Shown piece by piece: positions 44,661-53,770 of a stretch of DNA of 64,000 bases. Source of the stretch: Nonlabens antarcticus (lineage in GTDB: Bacteria > Bacteroidota > Bacteroidia > Flavobacteriales > Flavobacteriaceae); the NCBI RefSeq assembly GCF_015356755.1, contig NZ_JADFCO010000065.1, positions 434,001-498,000 of the forward strand. Direction: 5' to 3'. The notes under the pieces are model-generated. The model made no database searches. It was not told where the DNA came from and saw nothing but the letters and a program-made list of their open reading frames with translations. Within the stretch, counting starts at the first letter, position 1; every line of letters begins with the position of its first letter. A program made the position numbers and the translations under genes.

Positions 44661-44723
44661 GAAGAATTTTGTGCAAAAATAAACTTTTTAGATGGCAAAA
44701 CTGCTGGCTAGAATCACAAGGAT

Positions 44724-45398
44724 TTATGATTCTATAGAAGCAATCTCTTTCAACGCATCGCTTTCAATCCTAGATTGCTTGTAATCATTCACAGCAACGT
44801 CTATCATAGCTCTTGCAATAGTTTGAGGATGAATGGTGCGGTACTTTTTAAAACTTCCAACTAACAATGGATCGATCAATTTCTGGAATTTTCCCCATAG
44901 ATCTTCAAAGGTTCTTTTTTCTTGTCGATCGCCACTTATAAGTGCAGGCTGTACAAAATAACAACGCTCAAATTCAAGTTTTTCAATGTCCCGCTCCATC
45001 TCGCCTTTCCCTTTATTATAACTGAATCTGCTATTAGGGTCTGCTCCTAGCGCAGATATAGCAATTACCTTATTTATGCCGTTTTCTCTCGCCGTTTTTG
45101 CTACATCTACAGGTAAATCGTGCTCAATGCGATAATATTCCTCAGAATCTGGCGTATTAGCTTTAGTTGTTCCCGTGCAAATAAAAAGATGATCACCTTG
45201 AAGTTCCTCTTTATACGTTGTGGGATCAAATAAATCTGCAAGATAATTCTCGTGCTTTGGGTGGTTGTTGGGAATACGCTTTCGCGAAAGCGTAATTACT
45301 TTCTCATACCTGCTATCTTCTAGCAGTTGTAGTAATAATGTAGAACCTACTAGTCCTGTTGCGCCGATGATAACCGCGCTTAATCCTTTATTTTCCAT
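44724..45398 (-). CDS. NAD(P)-binding Rossmann oxidoreductase (atypical SDR, HTATIP2-like)
   Basis: A 224-residue atypical short-chain dehydrogenase. Dinucleotide motif IIGATGLVGSTLL (11-23), then CTGTTKANTPDSEEYYRIEHDLP, ISALGADPNSRFSYNKGKGEME (active-site Tyr/Lys), and the C-terminal IHPQTIARAM segment seen in this group. Such proteins are often of unknown substrate. A palindrome copy encodes LSRKR right after the first beta strand (VITLSRKRIPNN), replacing the usual cofactor-specificity loop residues. Confidence 0.83.
   Translation of the reverse strand: MENKGLSAVIIGATGLVGSTLLLQLLEDSRYEKVITLSRKRIPNNHPKHENYLADLFDPTTYKEELQGDHLFICTGTTKANTPDSEEYYRIEHDLPVDVAKTARENGINKVIAISALGADPNSRFSYNKGKGEMERDIEKLEFERCYFVQPALISGDRQEKRTFEDLWGKFQKLIDPLLVGSFKKYRTIHPQTIARAMIDVAVNDYKQSRIESDALKEIASIES
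45277..45292. repeat. 16-bp palindrome, perfect copy, inside Rossmann oxidoreductase gene
   Basis: CGCTTTCGCGAAAGCG, read as LSRKR on the minus strand. Confidence 0.95.
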
Positions 45399-45479
45399 AC
45401 CTACAATGTATCACATGAAGCTCATTAATTGTCTTAGTTTTTAGCCAAGATTTAGTCAGCTGGACATTCATGAAACGAC

Positions 45480-45487
45480 TAATTTTG
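45480..45487 (+). promoter_or_regulatory. -7 promoter element of dinB
   Basis: TAATTTTG, perfect TAnnTTTG, ending four bases before the dinB ATG at 45492. If used, the mRNA would be leaderless or nearly so. Confidence 0.4.
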
Positions 45488-45491
45488 CGAT

Positions 45492-46577
45492 ATGTCACTT
45501 GAGGATCGGAAAATTATACATGTGGATATGGATGCTTTTTATGCGTCTGTAGAACAGCTTGATGCGCCAGAATTGAGAGGTAAACCTATTGCGGTAGGTG
45601 GAGGTAGCCAGCGCGGCGTGGTCGCTGCGGCAAGTTATGAAGCACGTAAATATGGTGTGCGCAGCGCCATGCCCAGTGTAACAGCAAAGCGTTTGTGTCC
45701 AGATTTGATTTTTGTAAAAGCCAGGTTTGAACGATATCGTGAAGTTTCCCAACAGATAAGAGAGATATTTTTAGATTATACAGACCTGGTCGAGCCGCTA
45801 TCTCTAGATGAAGCTTATCTAGATGTTACTGAAAATAAACTCCATTATCCCAGCGCAACTATTATCGCTTATGATATACGACGGCGGATATATGAAACTA
45901 CAGGATTGACGGCAAGTGCTGGAATCTCGGTAAATAAATTTATTGCCAAAGTCGCTAGCGATTACAACAAACCCAATGGACAAAAAACGATTGTTCCTGA
46001 TGAGGTTTTAGAATTTTTAGAAGAACTGGAAATTCGCAAGTTTCACGGCATAGGAAAAGTGACGGCTGAAAAAATGTACCAACACGGCATTTTCACCGGC
46101 GCAGATCTCAAGACTAAGCCAGTTGAATATCTTGCAGAGCATTTTGGGAAAAGTGGGGTATATTATTTCAACATCGTTCGTGGAATCCATAATAGTGCCG
46201 TAAAGCCAGATAGAATCCGTAAGTCGCTGGGAGCTGAGCGTACTTTTTCAGATAATATTTCTAGCGAAATCTTTATGATGGAACGTCTAGACCATATTGC
46301 GGAAGAAATAGAAAAACGACTTGCTAAAAATGAAGTCGCAGGAAAAACCATCACTTTAAAAATCAAATACAGCGATTTCAAAATGCAGACTCGCAGTAAG
46401 ACTGTTTCTTATTTCGTTTCTAAAAAGGCGGAGATATTAGAAATCGCTACGGAGCTGGTACGGCAAGAAAGTTTTAGAGAAAGCGTCCGGTTACTGGGAT
46501 TGTCTCTTAGTAATCTCAATACAGAAGATAAAGAAGAGGAAGACCTTGTAGAGGTTCAATTAGAATTTTTGTTTTGA
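45492..46577 (+). CDS. dinB: DNA polymerase IV (Y family)
   Basis: A 361-residue translesion polymerase. Catalytic acidic residues are in HVDMDAFYASVEQ (Asp10, Asp12) and PLSLDEAYLDVT (Asp-Glu about 103-104); KPIAVGGGSQRGVVAAASYEARKYGVRSAM forms the fingers, helix-hairpin-helix ITAEK-type (FHGIGKVTAEKMYQHGI) follows, and the little finger ends the protein. It lacks an obvious C-terminal beta-clamp peptide beyond VQLEFLF, which itself fits the QLxLF clamp motif. Monocistronic. Confidence 0.96.
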   Translation: MSLEDRKIIHVDMDAFYASVEQLDAPELRGKPIAVGGGSQRGVVAAASYEARKYGVRSAMPSVTAKRLCPDLIFVKARFERYREVSQQIREIFLDYTDLVEPLSLDEAYLDVTENKLHYPSATIIAYDIRRRIYETTGLTASAGISVNKFIAKVASDYNKPNGQKTIVPDEVLEFLEELEIRKFHGIGKVTAEKMYQHGIFTGADLKTKPVEYLAEHFGKSGVYYFNIVRGIHNSAVKPDRIRKSLGAERTFSDNISSEIFMMERLDHIAEEIEKRLAKNEVAGKTITLKIKYSDFKMQTRSKTVSYFVSKKAEILEIATELVRQESFRESVRLLGLSLSNLNTEDKEEEDLVEVQLEFLF

Positions 46578-46906
46578 AAAATCTTAAACTCAACTTGATT
46601 GCTAATTTCGGATAGAAAATAAATGAAAAAGCTTCTATTCCTGGAAATAAGAAACGTGTACAAATTAGGCGAAAGCGAACTCTTTTCGGAAAGGTGGGCA
46701 AAGAGAGCGAGAGCGAACTTAGACAAGAAAGGGCGAAGGTGCATAAAGTCTATACTTAGTTCCAAATCGGAAAGAAACTTTCTTGATAATCGATAGAGGT
46801 CAAAGCAAAGCAATAAAATCACAAAAAAAACGCTGGTAAAACTCAAAGGTTTTAACAGCGTTCATAATATTCAGTTTTCTAGTTCTTTCGCCTTCATCTT
46901 CACCAG
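46578..46906. other. Intergenic, 329 bases, with decayed repeat pieces
   Basis: Between the ends of dinB and pyk. GCGAAAGCGAACT (46669-46681) and GCGAGAGCGAACT (46707-46719) look like half-copies of the 16-base palindrome. The pyk terminator is at 46829-46862. ORFs here overlap dinB or the terminator antisense and are not credible. Confidence 0.45.
46829..46862 (-). terminator. Terminator of pyk
   Basis: Stem AACGCTG plus TAAAAC pairing with GTTTTA plus CAGCGTT (one mismatch); eight A just before it give a T-run on the minus strand. Confidence 0.8.
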
Positions 46907-48340
46907 TTACTCAATTTCACTAACTCGTAACGTATTCACCATTCCTTTATCGGTTACTGGCATCGCGGCGAGATTTATCAGGAAATCCCCTTTTTCAACA
47001 AACTTATTTTCCACGGCAAATTGATTGACGTCCTCAATAGTCTCATCAGTACTTACAAAACGATTGTAACTAAATGCTTGAACTCCCCACAGTAAACTAA
47101 GCTGTGTTAGGATTCTGCTATTACTGGTAAAGGTTAAGATATGAGCTGCTGGTCTCCATGCACTTATTTGGAATGCCGTGTAACCACTGTTTGTCATAGT
47201 AGTTATGGCTTTTGCATTGATCTCGTTAGCCATTTTAGCAGCGTGATAACATACTGATTTCGTGATGTAACGTTTAGTTTTTATGTGCGGCGCCTCGTGA
47301 GGAACTTTTATCAAGTCACTATCTTCAACACTGCGGCAGATGCTTGCCATTTTTTCAATAACCTGAACTGGATATTGACCTACAGAAGTCTCTCCAGATA
47401 ACATTACAGCATCAGCACCATCCATGACAGAGTTTGCCACATCATTTACTTCTGCTCTGGTGGGTGTTAAACTGGTAATCATCGTTTCCATCATTTGCGT
47501 GGCGATAATTACAGGAATACGAGCTTTTTTTGCTTTTAAAACCAGTTGCTTTTGAATCAATGGTACTTCATGGGCAGGGATCTCAACTCCTAAATCTCCA
47601 CGAGCTACCATTAAACCATCACAATAAGCAACGATTTTATCGATATTTTGAACTGCTTCAGGTTTTTCGATTTTGGCGATAATCGGAATTTTATGCTCAG
47701 AATGTTCGCCTATCAATTCTTGAAGCTGGATTAAGTCACGACTGTGACGTACAAAAGATAATGCCATCCAATCCACCTGAAGTTCACAAGCAAATTTTGC
47801 ATCAATAATGTCTTTTTCTGTTAAGGCAGGAAGGGAAACATTAGTTTGTGGGAGGTTAACTCCTTTTTTAGAACGTAGTGGACCACCTTGTATAACTTTT
47901 GTTAACACGTTGCTCTCGCGGTCAGTTTTAACGACTTCAAACATGAGCTTACCGTCGTCTAACAAGATTCTTTCACCTGCTTGAACATCTTTAGGAAAAT
48001 GATCATAGTTCATGTAAACACGCTCTGCTGTTCCTTTGAATGGCTTTCCAGTAGAAAATGTAATGTGATCACCAGGATGCACAACAATTTCTTCAGCCAT
48101 AACACCTACACGCAATTTAGGTCCTTGTAAATCTCCCAAAATGCCTACCGCAAACCCATGTTCTTCATTCAGTTCCCTTATCATTTGTACTCGTTCTCGT
48201 ACGTCAGCATGATCTGCATGAGAAAAATTAATACGGAAAACGTTCACTCCCGCAATTATCATTTTCAGTAATACATCTTTAGTCGCCGTTGCAGGACCTA
48301 GAGTTGCAACAATTTTAGTCTTTTTAGGAATACTCTTCAT
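46907..48340 (-). CDS. pyk: Pyruvate kinase
   Basis: A 477-residue glycolytic enzyme turning phosphoenolpyruvate and ADP into pyruvate and ATP. Signature IAKIEKPEAV with the catalytic lysine (about 220-229), LMVARGDLGVE (Mg and K+ site), ATQMMETM and GADAVMLSGETSVGQYP are intact. The C-terminal allosteric domain is full length. It overlaps the IPExxxVDY-family gene by one base and ends the acpP-fabF-rnc cluster. Confidence 0.97.
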   Translation of the reverse strand: MKSIPKKTKIVATLGPATATKDVLLKMIIAGVNVFRINFSHADHADVRERVQMIRELNEEHGFAVGILGDLQGPKLRVGVMAEEIVVHPGDHITFSTGKPFKGTAERVYMNYDHFPKDVQAGERILLDDGKLMFEVVKTDRESNVLTKVIQGGPLRSKKGVNLPQTNVSLPALTEKDIIDAKFACELQVDWMALSFVRHSRDLIQLQELIGEHSEHKIPIIAKIEKPEAVQNIDKIVAYCDGLMVARGDLGVEIPAHEVPLIQKQLVLKAKKARIPVIIATQMMETMITSLTPTRAEVNDVANSVMDGADAVMLSGETSVGQYPVQVIEKMASICRSVEDSDLIKVPHEAPHIKTKRYITKSVCYHAAKMANEINAKAITTMTNSGYTAFQISAWRPAAHILTFTSNSRILTQLSLLWGVQAFSYNRFVSTDETIEDVNQFAVENKFVEKGDFLINLAAMPVTDKGMVNTLRVSEIE

Positions 48341-48828
48341 TATTCAAATATTAAATTGTCACTGTGTTTGATAGACAAATAATCTATCTCATAAACAGAA
48401 ATGACTTGGGGGATTTCGATGATGTCTTTGAGCAGTTTTTCTAAAGGATAATGCTCAGCATCCTTTTCAATTTTAATCAGGTAATCTACTTTTCGGTATT
48501 CCTTTATTAGTGTTGTTTTAACTACTGTAGGTTCCTCATTGTCAAACAAACTTCCTGAGCTTGACACCTCTTTATGTTGAGCCTTACAATGATTTGCCAC
48601 TAAAATGAGATTAACGTTGTGCTCTACATCTTCATAGAGGTAAACTGGAAATTGTGCTACATATTCCTGCATATTGACATCCTGATCTCTGGCTTCTCGT
48701 TTAAAAGAAATTTTTAAATGCCTGTTGATCAAAAAAGCCATGCGGTAGGGCTCCACACTGGCGTGTATTCCTATGAGAACAAATGGATCTTCCTCTATTT
48801 CCCAACCTGCAATTTTATGTAGTCCCAT
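48340..48828 (-). CDS. IPExxxVDY-family protein
   Basis: A 162-residue protein of a Bacteroidota-specific family named for a C-terminal motif, seen here as IPQVISVYEIDY (about residues 142-153). The rest is mixed alpha/beta without known catalytic residues. Function unknown. Its constant location between rnc and pyk in flavobacteria suggests a role tied to one of them. I chose ATG 48828 (MGLHKIAGWEIEEDPF); an upstream in-frame ATG at 48852 adds eight residues. Confidence 0.8.
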   Translation of the reverse strand: MGLHKIAGWEIEEDPFVLIGIHASVEPYRMAFLINRHLKISFKREARDQDVNMQEYVAQFPVYLYEDVEHNVNLILVANHCKAQHKEVSSSGSLFDNEEPTVVKTTLIKEYRKVDYLIKIEKDAEHYPLEKLLKDIIEIPQVISVYEIDYLSIKHSDNLIFE

Positions 48829-49041
48829 AGTAACCACAAAGGTAAAAGACAATCTACAACATTGCAGCTTGTAGCTAGTTATTATCAGCTGTTTATCTGC
48901 GAAAACGTTTAAGTAATTGAAGTCGCATTAATTACATGCTGTCCTTACCCACTACATGCCTGATAAAAGCGTTAGGAAAAAAGAAATTTTAGCGGAAGCA
49001 AAATAATAGCTTCCATCTTAATTTATAGTCACAATCCTTAA

Positions 49042-49788
49042 CTAAGAGCTAGATATCTTATCCTGCAAAGCAAAAAACGCTCTTTTACTAGCTTTTTCTT
49101 CTGCCTTTTTCTTAGATGTTGCTCGAGCCTTAGCAATGACTCGTTTATCTATAGAAAGCTTTACGGCAAAGTGTCTTACTTCATTATGACCGGTATCTTC
49201 ATACACATGAAAATCAAAAGAATTTTTGTTTTTCTGACACCATTCAATTAGCAAGCTTTTATAGGAAATAACTTTCCCGTTGAGAATCTCAATATCGACA
49301 TAAGGAGCTACAACCTTTTTGCAAATAAACCTTTTACAAGTTTTATAACCTTTATCGAGGTAGACTGCGCCAATTAATGCTTCAAATAAATTGCCATGAA
49401 TATTATTGCCAAAATGCTTTTTAGGAACCTGGGTTTGTGCAAAAGAAATAAGGCCAAAATCTTGACCCAACTCATTCAAATGTTCCCGACTCACTATCTT
49501 AGAACGCATTTTAGTCAAATAACCTTCATCGCCGCTAGGAACCTCGTTGTAAATATATTCTGCAATCACGGCTCCCAGTATAGCGTCTCCCAGAAATTCT
49601 AAACGTTCATAGCTTAAAACGTTTCCATCATCACCTTTAAGTCCCATAGATTTATGGGTAAAGGCTGTCTGGTACAGCAGCATATCTTTAGGAGAAAATC
49701 CAGTAATTCTTTTAATTCCTTCTTGCAGAGTCTCGGTTTCTTTATTGGGTAGTTTTCGAGATTTGAAAAGGCTTTGGATACGATTCAT
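49042..49788 (-). CDS. rnc: Ribonuclease III
   Basis: A 248-residue double-strand-specific RNase for rRNA processing and mRNA turnover. Catalytic signature ERLEFLGDAILG (about 61-72), a second acidic site in GNLFEALIGAVYLDKGY (Glu and Asp), and a dsRNA-binding domain at the C-terminus (SYKSLLIEWCQKN, KAEEKASKRAFFAL). Fifteen bases after fabF on the same strand, so part of the acpP-fabF-rnc operon. Confidence 0.96.
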   Translation of the reverse strand: MNRIQSLFKSRKLPNKETETLQEGIKRITGFSPKDMLLYQTAFTHKSMGLKGDDGNVLSYERLEFLGDAILGAVIAEYIYNEVPSGDEGYLTKMRSKIVSREHLNELGQDFGLISFAQTQVPKKHFGNNIHGNLFEALIGAVYLDKGYKTCKRFICKKVVAPYVDIEILNGKVISYKSLLIEWCQKNKNSFDFHVYEDTGHNEVRHFAVKLSIDKRVIAKARATSKKKAEEKASKRAFFALQDKISSS

Positions 49789-49803
49789 CTGTTTTTGCAG
49801 ATC

Positions 49804-51051
49804 CTAGATCTTTCTAAAAGCGATACAACAGTTATGACCGCCGAAACCGAAAGTATTGCTAAGCGCAACATTTACCTCTCGTTTTTCTGCCTGGTTAAGG
49901 ATTAGATGTAAAGAAGGATCTATGTTCTCATCAGCAGTAACGTGATTAATGGTAGGAGGAATAATCCCATGATTAATCGCCATAACACTGGCAATCGACT
50001 CAATAGCTCCAGCTGCACCTAATAGATGCCCTGTCATTGACTTTGTAGAATTGATGCTAATCTTAGGAGCGTGATCACCAAAAACAGCTTTAATAGCCTT
50101 CAGTTCTGCCACATCACCTAATGGAGTAGAAGTACCGTGCGTGTTGATGTGATCTACATCCTCCGCTTTAATACCGGCATTTTCTAAGGTATTTTTCATT
50201 ACCGCCATAACGCCTTTTCCTTCAGGGTCAGGTGCAGTAATATGGTAAGCGTCGCTAGAGAAACCACCACCGATGACTTCGGCATAGATTTTTGCTCCGC
50301 GTGCTTTTGCGTATTCGTAACTTTCCAAAACTAGAGCTCCAGCACCTTCACCCAGTACAAATCCATCTCTAGTCGCATCGAATGGCCTACTGGCAGTTTC
50401 TGGACTTTCATTGCGGGTAGATAAAGCATGCATGGCATTAAAACCACCCATACCAGCTTGCGTGATAGCAGCTTCAGAACCACCTGTAATTATTACATCA
50501 CAATGACCTAACCTTATATAATTAACAGCATCCAGCATAGCGTTAGCACTGGAAGCACAAGCAGAAACCGTCGTGTAGTTAGGTCCCATAAAACCATACT
50601 TGATGGAAATGTGGGCTGGAGCGATATCTGCAATCATTTTAGGGATGAAGAATGGATTAAAACGCGGCACACCGTTACCGGCAGCAAACGCCTTGACCTC
50701 TTCTTGGAATGTTTCTAGACCGCCTATTCCAGCACCCCAGATAACTCCGACCCTATTTCTATCAATAGAGTCGGTGTCTAATCCAGAGTCAGCAATAGCC
50801 TCATCACCAGCAACCACAGCGTACTGTGCAAACCGGTCCATGCGCCTTGCTTCCTTGCGGTCCATGAAATCTTCAACATTAAAGTTTTTGATCTCACAAG
50901 CGAATTTTGTCTTGAAATGTTCGGTATCAAAATACGTGATAGGAGCGCAACCGCTCTTACCTGCCTTTAATGCCTCCCAATATTCCTCTAGGTTATTGCC
51001 TATAGGAGTAAGGGCACCCATTCCAGTTATAACAACTCGCTTCAATTCCAT
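49804..51051 (-). CDS. fabF: Beta-ketoacyl-ACP synthase II
   Basis: A 415-residue condensing enzyme of type II fatty-acid synthesis. Active-site Cys is in TTVSACASSANAM, with His in HGTSTPLGD and His in GHLLGAAGAIES; the N-terminal RVVITGMGALTPIG is canonical. It elongates acyl-ACP with malonyl-ACP, the carrier being encoded ten bases upstream. Full length. Confidence 0.97.
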   Translation of the reverse strand: MELKRVVITGMGALTPIGNNLEEYWEALKAGKSGCAPITYFDTEHFKTKFACEIKNFNVEDFMDRKEARRMDRFAQYAVVAGDEAIADSGLDTDSIDRNRVGVIWGAGIGGLETFQEEVKAFAAGNGVPRFNPFFIPKMIADIAPAHISIKYGFMGPNYTTVSACASSANAMLDAVNYIRLGHCDVIITGGSEAAITQAGMGGFNAMHALSTRNESPETASRPFDATRDGFVLGEGAGALVLESYEYAKARGAKIYAEVIGGGFSSDAYHITAPDPEGKGVMAVMKNTLENAGIKAEDVDHINTHGTSTPLGDVAELKAIKAVFGDHAPKISINSTKSMTGHLLGAAGAIESIASVMAINHGIIPPTINHVTADENIDPSLHLILNQAEKREVNVALSNTFGFGGHNCCIAFRKI

Positions 51052-51061
51052 GTACTCTTAA

Positions 51062-51298
51062 TTAAGCTTTTGCTTCTTCTATATAGGAAACAGCTTGACC
51101 TACAGTAGCAATGTTTTCTGCTTGATCGTCTGGGATCTGGATATCAAATTCTTTTTCGAATTCCATGATCAGCTCGACGGTGTCAAGTGAGTCAGCGCCT
51201 AGGTCGTTTGTGAAGCTCGCTTCAGTTACTACCTCGTTTTCGTCTACTCCTAGTTTATCAACGATAATCGCTTTAACTCTTGATGCAATGTCAGACAT
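51062..51298 (-). CDS. acpP: Acyl carrier protein
   Basis: A 78-residue acidic helical protein carrying the acyl chain in fatty-acid synthesis. The phosphopantetheine attachment Ser is in [12 protein letters not shown] (Ser37). First gene of the acpP-fabF-rnc cluster, with a perfect -7 box upstream. Diverges from purN over a 134-base promoter region. Confidence 0.97.
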   Translation of the reverse strand: MSDIASRVKAIIVDKLGVDENEVVTEASFTNDLGADSLDTVELIMEFEKEFDIQIPDDQAENIATVGQAVSYIEEAKA

Positions 51299-51327
51299 AA
51301 TAATCTTGTTTTAATTTTAATGAATGG

Positions 51328-51335
51328 CAAAAATA
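51328..51335 (-). promoter_or_regulatory. -7 promoter element of the acpP cluster
   Basis: On the minus strand TATTTTTG, perfect TAnnTTTG, 29 bases before the acpP ATG. The same box as in the ompA promoter; no clear -33 at ideal spacing. Confidence 0.45.
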
Positions 51336-51432
51336 ACAAACTTTGGGACAAAATAGCAGTTCTTTGATTTAAGTGGACAATCATCTGTCATTTTTTTAGA
51401 CCACTTCCCAACCTCATCCCTATATTTAACCC

Positions 51433-51996
51433 ATGAAGAAACTCGTACTTTTTGCAAGTGGCAGTGGTTCAAACGTTCAGGCGATACTAGATCATTTCAC
51501 TAATTCTGACCAGATTCAAGTCTCTCTGATATTGTCTAACAACCCACTAGCAGGTGTTTTAGAACGGGCCAAAAAGGCCCAGGTGGAGTGTTTAGTATTT
51601 AATAAGTTTGCTTTCGCGGAAGCGGGCTCCATCCACAAAATACTGCAACAAATCAATCCAGACCTGATCATTCTCGCGGGCTTTTTATGGAAAATACCCA
51701 ATTTCATGGTGACAGAATTTTCTGAAAAAATTATAAATATCCATCCAGCACTTCTTCCCAAATACGGAGGGAAAGGCATGTATGGCAGTCACGTTCACAA
51801 TGCTGTGGTCGCAAATCAAGAGGTAGAAAGCGGGATTACCATCCATTATGTCAATGAGAATTATGATGAAGGCGCGATCATCAAACAGGCCGTTTGCAAC
51901 ATTCTTCCTTCAGACACTCCAGCTGACGTTGCCCGTAAAATCCACGATCTGGAACAGCAATATTTTCCCATAACCATTGAAAAACTGTTGCAGTGA
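51433..51996 (+). CDS. purN: Phosphoribosylglycinamide formyltransferase
   Basis: A 187-residue enzyme of purine synthesis (GAR to FGAR with 10-formyl-THF). N-terminal LFASGSGSNVQAI (PRPP-like phosphate site), catalytic IINIHPALLPKYGGKGMYG (Asn, His) and Asp in NYDEGAII are present. A palindrome copy (one in degenerate form) encodes AFAEA at residues about 60-64. The next gene, rnhA, begins inside the purN stop codon (GTGA). Confidence 0.95.
   Translation: MKKLVLFASGSGSNVQAILDHFTNSDQIQVSLILSNNPLAGVLERAKKAQVECLVFNKFAFAEAGSIHKILQQINPDLIILAGFLWKIPNFMVTEFSEKIINIHPALLPKYGGKGMYGSHVHNAVVANQEVESGITIHYVNENYDEGAIIKQAVCNILPSDTPADVARKIHDLEQQYFPITIEKLLQ
51609..51624. repeat. 16-bp palindrome, degenerate copy (14/16), inside purN
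   Basis: TGCTTTCGCGGAAGCG; read as AFAEA in PurN. Confidence 0.7.
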
Positions 51997-52481
51997 AAGA
52001 AGAAGTACATATATATACAGACGGCAGCTCGCGTGGGAATCCAGGCCCAGGAGGTTACGGGATCGTCATGGAACAAATAGGACGCAATTTTAAAAAGGAG
52101 TTTGCCCAGGGCTATCGCAAGACGACCAATAATCGTATGGAATTGCTTGCCGTTATTGTTGCTCTAGAAAAAATAAAAAGACCAGAAATCCCGATCACGG
52201 TTTTCACCGACAGTAAATATGTGAGCGATGCGGTCAATAAAAAATGGATCGATGGCTGGATCAAACGCAAATGGAAAAACGTTAAGAATGTCGATCTGTG
52301 GAAACGTTTTATAAAGGCCTACAATCAAGCACCAGCAAAATTTACCTGGATCAAAGGCCACAACGATCACCCGCAAAACGAACGCTGCGATCAACTGGCA
52401 GTTTATGCCGCCACGCATAAAAAAAATCACCTAGTTGACGAAGGTTATGAGGCTGGGGAGAAGAATTTATTTAAGAAGTAA
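51993..52481 (+). CDS. rnhA: Ribonuclease HI
   Basis: A 162-residue RNase H1 that cuts RNA in RNA-DNA hybrids. Catalytic carboxylates: Asp in IYTDGSSRGNPGPGGYG (about 10), Glu in NNRMELLAV (about 50), Asp in TDSKYV (about 72), plus His and Asp in GHNDHPQNERCDQLA. The start is GTG at 51993, overlapping the purN stop; no ATG precedes the first catalytic Asp. Probably translated by re-initiation after purN. Confidence 0.95.
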   Translation: MKEEVHIYTDGSSRGNPGPGGYGIVMEQIGRNFKKEFAQGYRKTTNNRMELLAVIVALEKIKRPEIPITVFTDSKYVSDAVNKKWIDGWIKRKWKNVKNVDLWKRFIKAYNQAPAKFTWIKGHNDHPQNERCDQLAVYAATHKKNHLVDEGYEAGEKNLFKK

Positions 52482-52503
52482 TTGCTAAAAATCAAGATTA
52501 AAA

Positions 52504-53133
52504 ATGAAATCATTATTCAATAAAGTGCTTTTAATTATAATATTAATTAATACAAACATACTTATCGCACAAGACCAGTCCATTGATGCTAAAAAATTTG
52601 ATTATGGAATCCATGTAGGTGTGAATAGCGCAAATGTAACAGAGTTTTCCAGTGGCGATGCTAGAATAGGATTAAGCGCAGGTTTATATGGGAAATATAA
52701 TTTTAGCGACTCTGGTTTTTCTGTGCGAACGGGTGCGAACTATTCGGAACAAGGAGTTAAAAATCTAGATGAAACCATTGAGGGCGATGTGATAAACCTT
52801 AAATATTCAGGTGATAGAGATTGGAACGTCATTCAAATTCCGTTGATTTTTCAATATACCTACGAGAAGAAAATCGGAATCTTTTTAGGCCCTCAACTTA
52901 GTTTCTTGACAGAGAAAGAAGAATCAACTCAAAACCCTATTTTTTCTGGGGTTGTAGGAGTAGAAGCCTTTTTCACACAACACGTGTTTGCAAGACTTCA
53001 ATATGATAATTCTTTTACGAAAGCATTTACAGGATTAAACCAACGAAATTTTCCAGGAGGTGCCGGACGTGGAACCATAACCACTGAGGCAAAACAATAC
53101 GTTTTTAATTTGTCCGTGGGATATCAATTTTGA
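52504..53133 (+). CDS. Outer-membrane beta-barrel protein (PorT-like porin family)
   Basis: A 209-residue protein with a signal peptide (MKSLFNKVLLIIILINTNILIAQ) and alternating hydrophobic/polar strands ending in aromatic FNLSVGYQF, the usual C-terminal barrel strand recognised by BamA. Resembles the OMP_b-brl_2 group, eight strands. Function not known; a structural or transport role at the outer membrane is likely. It follows rnhA by 22 bases and is followed by the CYTH gene after seven. Confidence 0.8.
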   Translation: MKSLFNKVLLIIILINTNILIAQDQSIDAKKFDYGIHVGVNSANVTEFSSGDARIGLSAGLYGKYNFSDSGFSVRTGANYSEQGVKNLDETIEGDVINLKYSGDRDWNVIQIPLIFQYTYEKKIGIFLGPQLSFLTEKEESTQNPIFSGVVGVEAFFTQHVFARLQYDNSFTKAFTGLNQRNFPGGAGRGTITTEAKQYVFNLSVGYQF

Positions 53134-53140
53134 AAGTCTA

Positions 53141-53605
53141 ATGCAAGAAATCGAACGCAAATTCCTAGTCAAGAGTACCGACTTCCTGAAAAATATTAAA
53201 GGAAAAAAGATTGTACAAGGTTACTTAAGCAGCGATCCAGAGCGCAATGTACGGGTGCGCATTAAAGGCAATCTAGCATTCCTGACAATAAAAGGAATCT
53301 CCAACACCTCAGGCACCAGCCGTTTTGAGTGGGAAAAGGAAATCGACCTAAATGAAGCTGAAGCGCTCCTCAAACTATGCCTTCCTGGCATTATCGACAA
53401 AACCAGATATGAGGTCGCCGCAGGCGAGCACACCTTTGAAGTGGACGTTTTTGAAGGAGAAAACAAAGGGCTCATTATTGCTGAGATTGAACTGAAAGAT
53501 GAAAACGACTCGTTTCAAAAACTAGATTGGTTAGGTGATGAGGTGACTGGAGATATAAGGTATTATAATTCTTATCTGGTAGATAAACCCTTTAAGAACT
53601 GGTGA
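53141..53605 (+). CDS. CYTH-domain protein (adenylate cyclase/triphosphatase family)
   Basis: A 154-residue single CYTH domain. The N-terminal EIERKFLV (ExExK) motif is exact, followed by RVRIKGNLAFLTIKG (basic triphosphate-binding strands) and acidic EVDVFEG, IAEIELKDE metal-binding strands. Bacterial members hydrolyse inorganic tripolyphosphate or nucleoside triphosphates, or act as class IV adenylate cyclases. Likely last gene of the purN-rnhA-OMP unit. Confidence 0.92.
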   Translation: MQEIERKFLVKSTDFLKNIKGKKIVQGYLSSDPERNVRVRIKGNLAFLTIKGISNTSGTSRFEWEKEIDLNEAEALLKLCLPGIIDKTRYEVAAGEHTFEVDVFEGENKGLIIAEIELKDENDSFQKLDWLGDEVTGDIRYYNSYLVDKPFKNW

Positions 53606-53770
53606 ATCAGGGCTGTCGTGTGAATGGATAAAATTTAAATGTGCTATTTCATTTGAGAATTTTGAGATATGATAATATCATGATATTACCAAATAAACGT
53701 GTTCTAGAAGCGAGCAATTTGATTTATAGGTACGTATTACCTAAGATATATTTCATTGATTAGCAACATT

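Noticed and set aside
46556-46846. 96-residue minus-strand ORF
   Set aside because: Overlaps the 3' end of dinB antisense and runs close to the pyk terminator; composition is low-complexity Phe/Ser/Leu.
50600-51061. 153-residue plus-strand ORF
   Set aside because: Antisense to the fabF N-terminus; no recognisable domain.
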